Of a stretch of 11,561 nucleotides of DNA, positions 1 through 5,087 are shown piece by piece (the first letter of the stretch is position 1; each line of letters opens with the position of its first letter). Location of the stretch: assembly GCA_031285485.1 (NCBI GenBank), contig JAITWC010000048.1, forward strand, positions 1 to 11,561, given 5' to 3'. The stretch is from Alistipes sp. (GTDB lineage Bacteria > Bacteroidota > Bacteroidia > Bacteroidales > Rikenellaceae). A model generated the notes under the pieces. That model made no database searches. It was not told the origin of the DNA and saw nothing but the letters and a program-made list of their open reading frames with translations. A program made the position numbers and the translations under genes.

Positions 1-1
1 C

Positions 2-688
2 AATTATGGTAATGAAGAGACAAAAAAAGTTGATGCTTTGCTTGTGCAAAAAAAGAACGTAATTGCCGTTATTGAGTATAAGAAACCGTCCGAATTTAAA
101 ACGGCTGAGCAAAAGAACAAAGCAATCAAACAAGAATTGGAAGTTGCCAGGAAACTTAATGCTCATATTTTTATTGCTACTGATACTAAAGAAACGGTTT
201 GGATAAATGTTGCAACGGGAAACAGAATTAAGGACGAAAGAAATAAAGAATTAAAAGTAAATTTTGACATCAAAGATGAAAAATTGCCCGAATTATTTGA
301 GAAAATAATTATATCTATCAACGAACAGAACGACCAAAGAAAACCTAAAGAGTTGGTTAATCCAACTGATTTGGCAAAACAAATTTGGCAAGATATATGG
401 TCGGTTAGCGGTGCAACACCCGAAAATTGCCTTTATACTTTTGTAGAATTATTCATCTTTAATTTTATTTCCTGTGGCAACATTTATCCAAATTGTTTCA
501 TTAGTATCTGTGGCGATAAAAATACAAGCATTAAGTCTTCGGGCAACTCCCAATTCTTGTTCGATTGCTTTGTTTTTTTGCTCCGTTGTTTTAAATTCAG
601 ATGGTTTCTTATATTCAATAACCGCAATCACATTCTTCTTTTGTACAAGCAAAGCATCTACTTTTTTCTTTTCTTCATTGCCATAGTT
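2..688. repeat. Asymmetric inverted duplication: arms 2-238 and 452-688 around a single-copy centre
   Basis: Plus-strand codons 2-238 align without gaps to minus-strand codons 688-452, with 70 of 79 residues identical. Differences are scattered and mostly conservative (for example K/R, V/I, R/K), so the arms have diverged as two genes would. The 213-bp centre (239-451) belongs only to the plus-strand copy. At the junction, TTCATCTTT (452-460) encodes LFIF on one strand and KDE on the other. That means the sequence is shared by both parental genes and suggests microhomology-mediated joining. The left arm may extend beyond the window. Confidence 0.85.
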
Positions 689-718
689 CACATTACGAAT
701 AATGCCGTATTCTTTTAA
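2..718 (+). pseudogene. Truncated restriction-modification enzyme (nuclease plus start of N6-methylase), 5' end outside window
   Basis: The frame is open from the left edge, so the gene starts outside the window. The first 153 visible codons (to about 460) look genuine. They carry a PD-(D/E)xK-type core (VDALL, then IEYKKP about 14 residues later) as in HsdR-N-like nuclease domains. A linker follows, then GATPENCLYTFVELFIF, which resembles the start of the N6-adenine methylase part of single-chain type I/IIG restriction-modification proteins. After about 460 the frame reads antisense through the inverted second copy of the same gene, and that low-complexity hydrophobic tail to the stop at 716-718 has no meaning as a protein. 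The methylase catalytic motifs and target-recognition domain are missing, so modification activity is not expected. The DNA is AT-rich, unlike the glycogen genes. The family call rests on remembered motifs, not a search. Confidence 0.7.
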
Positions 719-811
719 TGCCTTTACTGTCGTAGCACCGATATTATAGAAATCCCATCGCCCAAATTTGGGCGGATTTTTCAGGTCTCTTTGTAGTAGT
801 TCTTCACTCAT
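449..811 (-). CDS. N-terminal fragment of a restriction-modification enzyme (second, inverted copy)
   Basis: This is a 120-codon frame starting MSEELLQRDL. The predicted nuclease core residues are D52, E66 and K68 (VDALL...IEYKK). It is 70/79 identical to the facing plus-strand copy over their shared 79 codons. This copy keeps the true N-terminus, but it hits TAA immediately after KDE, exactly where homology to the other copy stops. The linker and methylase half are therefore absent. Family members are long single-chain nuclease-methylases, so this is a remnant. It starts 13 nt after the frame-corrected end of the XRE regulator. The purine-rich AAGGGAG at the end of that regulator could serve as an upstream ribosome contact, but about 20 nt is a long spacing. 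This looks like a former regulator-enzyme operon. Even if translated it would be at most a lone nuclease-like fold. Confidence 0.7.
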   Translation of the reverse strand: MSEELLQRDLKNPPKFGRWDFYNIGATTVKALKEYGIIRNVNYGNEEKKKVDALLVQKKNVIAVIEYKKPSEFKTTEQKNKAIEQELGVARRLNACIFIATDTNETIWINVATGNKIKDE

Positions 812-824
812 AATGTTTAAAGAT

Positions 825-1140
825 TTAATCTCCCTTGTTTGGAATTTTATTTGTTAAGTATTGAACAGTATCCCCTGCCACAATAAATACATTTTCTTAG
901 CATTTATATCCGTATGCCTCTCGTGCAAATTTATCGCCAAAGAATAAGTCTTTAATTATCTTAAAATCAACGCTGAATAACTCGGAAAGTTTTGAAAGTT
1001 CATCTTTGCTGAATGGCTTTGTCCCATTTTCAATTTTACTAATAGCACTTGAATTTATTCCGAATCATTGCACCGAACTCAGTTTGTGTCCAACCTTGTT
1101 TTTCTCTTCCTGTTTTTATGAATTGTCCAAAACTTGCCAT
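825..1140 (-). pseudogene. XRE-family HTH regulator, broken by frameshift and in-frame stop
   Basis: From ATG at 1140 the frame reads MASFGQFIKTGREKQGWTQT then EFGAMI, an XRE/Cro-type helix-turn-helix start. An extra C on the minus strand at 1062 throws the frame to a stop at 1039. Skipping that base restores GINSSAISKIENGTKPF, a recognition helix of the family, and then SKDELSKLSELFSVDF and FFGDKFAREAYGYKC. A second lesion follows: TAA at 897-899, in the position where I expect a Ser codon. The same frame then continues as ENVFIVAGDTVQYLTNKI to a natural-looking TAA at 825-827. Corrected length is about 104 codons, normal for this family. The small XRE protein directly upstream of a restriction-modification gene matches a controller-type regulator; this role is inferred from position. 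A few codons upstream of 1140 are open but look unrelated. Confidence 0.82.
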
Positions 1141-1375
1141 TTCAAAGTTTTTATTCTTTTTAGACTTGACCCATTTTCGCAAAAATGCACAAAGTTTATC
1201 AAATAGCAATGGGTTCAATGAATTTTTTCTTAGTATACTCGCCCGTATTAACACAAGGGGAAAATAGTTTTAATTACAGCTTAAAGCCTTTGTTTTTACC
1301 CACTTCTACATTGATTTTGGATCTTGTATAGTGGTTTATCGCCTGCTCACTTGTTGGTCTCGTTCCCCGAATCAA

Positions 1376-2029
1376 CTACGCTTTGAGTTCGGCCACCACC
1401 GCGAGGGTGCGGGCAATGTCGTCGGCCATTTCGTCCCACCGTCCGGCGTCCACGAGCTCCCCGGGGAATAGGTTCGACCCTATGCCGACGCACCTGACAC
1501 CCGCGGCGAACCATTTCGACAGGTTTTCGCGCGTTGGCTCCACACCGCCCGTCACCATGATCCTGAGCCACGGCATGGGCGCCAGCACCGCCTTCACGAA
1601 CGACGGCCCGCCCACTTCGGCGGCGGGGAACACCTTCACTATCTTCGCCCCGGCCTTCCACGCGTTGAACACCTCGGTGGGCGTCGCGGCTCCCGGAATG
1701 TAGGGAACGCCGAGCAGGGCGGCCTCGGCCATCACCTCGGCGCTGAACACCGGTCCGACCACGAACCGCGCTCCGGCCTCGACGAACCTGCGGCAGTCGG
1801 CGGCGGAGACTATCGAGCCGATCCCCATCACGAGTCCGGGGCACTCCCCGGCGGCCATCCGGACGAGGGCCGAGAATACCTCGAACGCCTTCTCGCCGCG
1901 GTTTGTAAATTCGAAGGTCCGTATCCCCCCGCGGTAGCACGCCTTCACGACGTTGGCGGCCACGGCGGCATCTCCGTTGTAGAACACCGGCACCACGCCG
2001 GTCCGTTCCATGATCTCAAGTACGTTCAT
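1376..2029 (-). CDS. eda: KDPG/KHG aldolase (2-dehydro-3-deoxyphosphogluconate / 4-hydroxy-2-oxoglutarate aldolase)
   Basis: This class I aldolase cleaves 2-keto-3-deoxy-6-phosphogluconate to pyruvate and glyceraldehyde-3-phosphate in the cytoplasm, in the Entner-Doudoroff or uronate routes. The 217-residue length is normal. Visible family motifs are FEFTNRG with the catalytic Glu at about 40 and Arg at 44, GIGSI near 70-73, PGAATPTE near 112-119, KIVKVFPA with the Schiff-base Lys at 132, and the phosphate-binding VTGGVEPT and GIGSNLF near the C-terminus. The wording MERTGVVPVFYNGD and FTNRG is that of Bacteroidales homologues. The start is chosen at the ATG at 2029, which has an A-rich upstream and lies about 30 nt below a Bacteroidetes -7 box. 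No edd, kinase or uronate gene is adjacent, so the physiological pathway cannot be told here. It is the first GC-rich gene next to the AT-rich island. Confidence 0.93.
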   Translation of the reverse strand: MNVLEIMERTGVVPVFYNGDAAVAANVVKACYRGGIRTFEFTNRGEKAFEVFSALVRMAAGECPGLVMGIGSIVSAADCRRFVEAGARFVVGPVFSAEVMAEAALLGVPYIPGAATPTEVFNAWKAGAKIVKVFPAAEVGGPSFVKAVLAPMPWLRIMVTGGVEPTRENLSKWFAAGVRCVGIGSNLFPGELVDAGRWDEMADDIARTLAVVAELKA

Positions 2030-2052
2030 ATTTGGTTTTTTAGATCTGTTTT

Positions 2053-2078
2053 CCCCGCAAAGTTACATTTTTGCGGGG
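2053..2078. promoter_or_regulatory. Perfect 9-bp inverted repeat overlapping the putative eda promoter
   Basis: CCCCGCAAA (2053-2061) and TTTGCGGGG (2070-2078) are exact reverse complements with an 8-nt spacer. On the minus strand the inner part reads TAACTTTGC (2065-2057), an exact match to the Bacteroidetes -7 consensus TAnnTTTG. A -33 TTTG at the right distance is not obvious. The likely transcript start is near 2050, about 20 nt before the eda ATG. The symmetry over the promoter could be an operator; it could also form a hairpin at the 5' end of the transcript. Confidence 0.55.
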
Positions 2079-2195
2079 ACAGTTCCTCACATCGGGATGG
2101 GATTTTTATATAAACGCTCCGACGCTGTTCCCGCGGTGTGTGTGCGTTGCCGGGGCCGGGGGTTCTTCGGGCCGTGTCCGCGCCGTGGCCCTTTC

Positions 2196-2374
2196 GTCGG
2201 CCGGCGAATATACAAACGTGCGCACAATGGTTACTTCGTCACCCGACAAACATACAAACATGCGCACAATGGTTGCTTTGTCGCCCGACAAATACACAAA
2301 CATGCGCACAACGGTTGCTTCGTCGCCCGACAAATACACAAACGTGCGCACAAAGGTTACTTCGTCGCCCGACG
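2196..2374. repeat. 42-bp tandem repeat, about 4.25 units
   Basis: Units start at 2196, 2238, 2280 and 2322, with a partial unit at 2364. The pattern is GTCGCCCGACAAAtaCACAAAC followed by (A/G)TGCGCACAA and (C/T/A)GGTT(A/G)CTTC. Units 2-4 are nearly identical; the first differs in its opening (GTCGGCCGGCGAA). Each unit carries the palindrome TGCGCA, which in units 1 and 4 widens to GTGCGCAC, and most carry a small GTCG/CGAC dyad. The period is 14 codons, so every frame can stay open; no protein family is recognised. Confidence 0.9.
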
Positions 2375-2444
2375 GCACCGTCGGCGCCATTCCCGCGGTC
2401 GTCGGGGCACAGGTTCGGCAATGGCGAACGGGGATGCACGACAA

Positions 2445-2471
2445 CGCCCCCCACCGCGAAAGTGGGGGGCG
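2445..2471. terminator. Strong GC hairpin, candidate transcript end downstream of the GH57 gene
   Basis: CGCCCCCCAC (2445-2454) pairs perfectly with GTGGGGGGCG (2462-2471) around a 7-nt loop. It lies about 20 nt past the GH57 stop codon on the transcribed strand. No U-tract follows (TTGTCGTGC), so it may protect the mRNA 3' end or terminate inefficiently rather than act as a classic intrinsic terminator. Confidence 0.55.
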
Positions 2472-2480
2472 CAATCCGTC

Positions 2481-2507
2481 CTGGCCGGCGTTCTAACGCC
2501 CGGCCAG
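2481..2507. terminator. Imperfect hairpin spanning the GH57 stop codon
   Basis: CTGGCCGGCG (2481-2490) pairs with CGCCCGGCCAG (2497-2507) with one bulged C and a 6-nt loop containing the stop codon at 2493-2495. Together with the perfect hairpin just downstream it makes two consecutive stem-loops at the end of the glycogen gene series. Termination or 3'-end stabilisation is inferred. Confidence 0.45.
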
Positions 2508-3692
2508 GGCGCGGTCGAGGTCGACGGTGAAGTCGCTCAACACGTTCATGTAGTTGATGAACGCCTCGTAAGCCGAGCCGTAGGGATTGAAGTAGGTGTG
2601 GACGTCGCCATCGGAGAGCCACTTGGTGGCCATGTAGTAGAAGTGGTCGGAGTTCTGCATGAATCTCCACACGAAGTCGAAGTCGGGGTTGTTCACCTTC
2701 CGCACATTCTCCTTCAGCGCGTACAGCTTGGCGAACGCCTCGTCCTGAAGTTCGTTGCCCAGCCACGCGGTGACGTCGCGTTCCTCGTCGGCCCAGCTCA
2801 TGGCGTGGGGCGAGTGCAACACCGCGACGGGTTGATTGTTCCCGGCCGCCTCGCTCACCGTGGCGAACCGCAGCCCGTGCTTTTGGGCGAGCGCCGTTTT
2901 TGGCAGCCGCGCCATGAAGTCGAAGATCCCGCTGTCGGCCCACTGGTGCTCGCCGAACGTCTCGTAGTCCATGAACAGGTTTATCACCTCGCCGGGGTTC
3001 GACGCGTCGGCCAGCCAGCCCACATATTTATCGGCCGTCAGCGGCCACTCGTCCCACCCGCGGTTCGAGAAGCGGAAGGCGATGTCGTCGCTAAGCTTGT
3101 AGTTCCTCAGCAGCAGCCGCAACTTCTGGTCGACGGCCCCGGCGTAGACATAGTTGGGCGACTTCCAGCCCAGCACGTGTTTCGCGCCCTCGGCCAGCAT
3201 GGTCTTGAAACCGAGCGCGGCGACCTCGGCGCCTATGGCGTCGGAGTATATCAGCTCGGTGTTGCGGAACGCCCCGGGTTTCTGCCCGAACTCGGCCTCC
3301 ATCAGCGCTGAGTGGCGACGCACCTCGCTGCGGAACTCGTCCATGTCGACCAGCGAGGCCAACGAGTGGGAGTAGGTCTCGGCCAGGAACTCCACATGTC
3401 CCGTCGCCACCAGCTTTTTGAAAGAGTCGAGCACCTCGGGCGCGTAGGCCCTGAACTGCTCGATCGCCGGGCCGGAGATCGAGAAGGAGACTTTGAACGC
3501 CCCCCTGTTCTCTTCGATCAGTTTCAACATCAGAGCGTTCATGGGGAGATAGCACCTGCGCGCCACCTTCTGCATGATCGAGCGGTTGGCCGCGTCGTCG
3601 AGGTAGTTGTGGCTCTTTCCCATATCGAAAAAGCGATACTTGCGCAGCCTCATCGGCTGGTGAACCTGAAAATAGAAACAAATCGTTTTCAT
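2493..3692 (-). CDS. GH57 family alpha-amylase / 4-alpha-glucanotransferase-like enzyme
   Basis: This is a cytoplasmic alpha-glucan-active glycoside hydrolase of 399 residues with no signal peptide. The GH57 signatures appear in order: the N-terminal HQP at residues 11-13 (MKTICFYFQVHQP), FRNTELIYSD at 142-151 with E146 as probable nucleophile, FMDYETFGEHQW at 240-251 with D242 as probable acid/base, and SPHAMSWADEERDVTAWLGN at about 294-313. It is shorter than characterised GH57 branching enzymes (over 500 residues) and lacks their C-terminal helical domain, so hydrolysis or 4-alpha-glucanotransfer is more likely. Exact activity cannot be read from sequence. It is the last gene of the glycogen series. 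A repeat-like element with a mini-ORF lies in the 88-nt gap behind the GT4 gene, and the start codon overlaps a short A/T hairpin. The ATG at 3692 is chosen because HQP sits at its usual distance from the N-terminus. Confidence 0.92.
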   Translation of the reverse strand: MKTICFYFQVHQPMRLRKYRFFDMGKSHNYLDDAANRSIMQKVARRCYLPMNALMLKLIEENRGAFKVSFSISGPAIEQFRAYAPEVLDSFKKLVATGHVEFLAETYSHSLASLVDMDEFRSEVRRHSALMEAEFGQKPGAFRNTELIYSDAIGAEVAALGFKTMLAEGAKHVLGWKSPNYVYAGAVDQKLRLLLRNYKLSDDIAFRFSNRGWDEWPLTADKYVGWLADASNPGEVINLFMDYETFGEHQWADSGIFDFMARLPKTALAQKHGLRFATVSEAAGNNQPVAVLHSPHAMSWADEERDVTAWLGNELQDEAFAKLYALKENVRKVNNPDFDFVWRFMQNSDHFYYMATKWLSDGDVHTYFNPYGSAYEAFINYMNVLSDFTVDLDRALAGR

Positions 3693-3711
3693 AAAAAACT
3701 TTGTTTTTTAT
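3691..3711. promoter_or_regulatory. A/T hairpin covering the GH57 translation start region
   Basis: ATAAAAAAC (3691-3699) and GTTTTTTAT (3703-3711) are perfect complements with a 3-nt loop. One arm includes two bases of the GH57 start codon and the other overlaps the stop of the upstream mini-ORF. It is weak energetically, but translation of the upstream mini-ORF could melt it. A role in translational coupling is inferred only. Confidence 0.35.
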
Positions 3712-3778
3712 GACTTCCTTTCGCACCTCGGCAAAGTCTGCTCGCAGCCTCGGCTCTCGGTTTGTCGGAAGTTCATAA
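3708..3778 (-). repeat. 71-bp repeat-like element with a 22-codon mini-ORF, between GT4 and GH57 genes
   Basis: The ends are an imperfect inverted repeat, TTATGACTTCC (3708-3718) and GGAAGTTCATAA (3767-3778). Inside, TCGCACCTCGGC (3721-3732) and TCGCAGCCTCGGC (3742-3754) are direct repeats. On the minus strand the element is filled by a mini-ORF from ATG at 3776 to TAA at 3708, beginning MNFRQTESRG and ending CERKS. The mini-ORF starts 4 nt after the GT4 stop and ends 15 nt before the GH57 start. The sequence seems familiar to me as a motif scattered through Bacteroidales genomes, but I could not check that. It is more probably a dispersed palindromic repeat than a peptide gene. Confidence 0.5.
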
Positions 3779-3780
3779 CA

Positions 3781-5082
3781 TTATTTTTTCAATGAATCTA
3801 TTGCGGCCTGGTAAACTTCTTTGACTTTTGCCGCGGCGTTGTCCCATTTGAGTCCGGTGACCTCTTCGAGTCCCTTCGCCGAGAACATGCGTGACAGCGC
3901 GGGGTACTGCACGAGGGCGTAGATGGCGTCGGCCAGCGCGTCGACGTCCCAATAGTCGACCTTCACGGCGTATTCCAACACCTCGGCCACGCCGCTCTGT
4001 TTGGAGATTATCACCGGCACGTTCGACTTCATCGCCTCAAGGGGCGATATGCCGAACGGCTCGCTCACCGACGGCATGACGTACACGTCGCTCAGCGCGA
4101 ACATCTTCTGCACGTCGTCGCCCTTGAGGAAACCCGTGAAGTGGAACCTGTCGGCTATGCCGAGCGCCGCCACCCTTCGCACCACGTGGTTCATCATATC
4201 TCCGCTGCCCGCCATCACGAACCTCACTCCGGGAAGTTTTTTGAGCACTTTCGCCGCCGCCTCCACGAAGTAGTCCGGCCCCTTCTGGTAGGTTATGCGC
4301 CCGAGGAACGTGACGATCTTGTCCTCGACCCCCCGTTCGACATCCTCGGCTACGGTTCCGGCGAACCTCACGGCGTTGTGTACCGTCACGACCTTTTCGG
4401 CCGGGATGCCGTATTTTTCTATCACTATGTTCCGCGTCAGGTTGCTCACGGCTATCACCCTGTCGGCGGCCTCCATTCCGGCGCGCTCTATGTCGTACAC
4501 GGTGCGGTTGATGTTCTCGCCGCTGCGGTCGTATTCGGTGGCGTGCATATGCACCACCAGCGGTTTGCCGCTCACGGCCTTCGCGGCCATCCCGGCGAAG
4601 TATGTCAGCCAGTCGTGGGCGTGGATCGCGTCGAACTGTCCCTCCATCTGCCCGGCCACCTCGGCGGCCACCATCGCGTAACGCGCCACCTCTTCCATCA
4701 GGTTCTCGCCGTAACGTCCCGAGAACGAGTATCGGCCTGTCCAGATGTCGCCCCCGGTTCTGACGCTCCCGGTGCGTTCCCACTCCTCGCGTTTTGCGAA
4801 GTACTCCTCGGGCGAGGCGTAGGGGATCATGTTGGAGTCGATCTCGATGAAGGTCATCTTGTCCCAAATGTCCTTGTGGGCCGTGTCGCCGAACCGCGTG
4901 ACGACATCGGAGGCGTTCACCACCCTCACGAAGCGTTGATCCTCGTCGCCGTAAGCCTTCGGCACGACCATCTTCACCTCGACGCCATTCTTGGCCAGCC
5001 CGCGCGTCAATCCATACGTCGCCGTGCCCAGCCCGCCCGCGATATGCGGCGGGAACTCCCATCCGAACATTAATACCCTCAT
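3781..5082 (-). CDS. GT4 family glycosyltransferase, glycogen/starch synthase-like
   Basis: This is a predicted retaining GT-B fold glucosyltransferase of 433 residues that transfers glucose from a nucleotide sugar to an alpha-glucan or primer in the cytoplasm. Its N-terminal MRVLMFGWEFPPHIAGGLGT carries the GGLG donor/acceptor loop at residues 16-19. HAHDW at 154-158 and HMHATEYDR at 178-186 follow. GRITYQKG (261-268) supplies the conserved Arg and Lys of the donor site, and SVSEPFGISPLEAM (338-351) carries the E-x7-E pair E341/E349. C-terminal helices end in SLKK. It starts 5 nt after the debranching-enzyme stop, so the two genes are almost surely co-transcribed and perhaps translationally coupled. 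The trio debranching enzyme, GT4, GH57 is an arrangement I associate with Bacteroidales glycogen loci. Because a GT3 synthase is encoded just upstream, this protein could instead make short primers or glucose-phosphate-linked oligosaccharides; the sequence does not decide. Confidence 0.9.
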   Translation of the reverse strand: MRVLMFGWEFPPHIAGGLGTATYGLTRGLAKNGVEVKMVVPKAYGDEDQRFVRVVNASDVVTRFGDTAHKDIWDKMTFIEIDSNMIPYASPEEYFAKREEWERTGSVRTGGDIWTGRYSFSGRYGENLMEEVARYAMVAAEVAGQMEGQFDAIHAHDWLTYFAGMAAKAVSGKPLVVHMHATEYDRSGENINRTVYDIERAGMEAADRVIAVSNLTRNIVIEKYGIPAEKVVTVHNAVRFAGTVAEDVERGVEDKIVTFLGRITYQKGPDYFVEAAAKVLKKLPGVRFVMAGSGDMMNHVVRRVAALGIADRFHFTGFLKGDDVQKMFALSDVYVMPSVSEPFGISPLEAMKSNVPVIISKQSGVAEVLEYAVKVDYWDVDALADAIYALVQYPALSRMFSAKGLEEVTGLKWDNAAAKVKEVYQAAIDSLKK

Positions 5083-5087
5083 CGTTT

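Larger units (their letters stand above)
2030..2492. other. Gene-free interval between eda and the GH57 gene
   Basis: This 463-bp interval holds the eda promoter region, a 42-bp tandem repeat and a GC hairpin, each listed separately. Frames are open on both strands across it, but the repeat period is a multiple of three and the DNA is GC-rich, so open frames are expected by chance. None shows a recognisable domain or a convincing start. In 2079-2195 I see nothing beyond an AT stretch (TTTTTATATAAA, about 2104-2115). Confidence 0.6.

Noticed and set aside
1340..1375. Possible tRNA fragment or attachment site beside eda (GTCTCGTTCCCCGAATCA)
   Set aside because: It looked briefly like a T-arm, but the stem pairing and the rest of a cloverleaf are absent, and no direct repeat was found.
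2196..2374. CRISPR array
   Set aside because: The 42-bp unit is continuous and nearly uniform with no distinct spacers, and no cas genes are present.
2106..2474. Minus-strand frame encoding 14-residue repeats (FVYLSGDEATVVRM type)
   Set aside because: The 42-bp period keeps all frames open, the start lies next to a GC hairpin, and no family or start signal supports a protein; treated as a noncoding tandem repeat.
2010..3311. Long plus-strand open frame (433 codons) across the eda upstream region and antisense to GH57
   Set aside because: It is antisense to the well-supported GH57 gene, is rich in Arg/His/Val as expected from GC-rich shadow frames, passes through the tandem repeat and shows no domain.
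4141..5073. Plus-strand 310-codon frame
   Set aside because: It is antisense to the GT4 gene with no recognisable motif.
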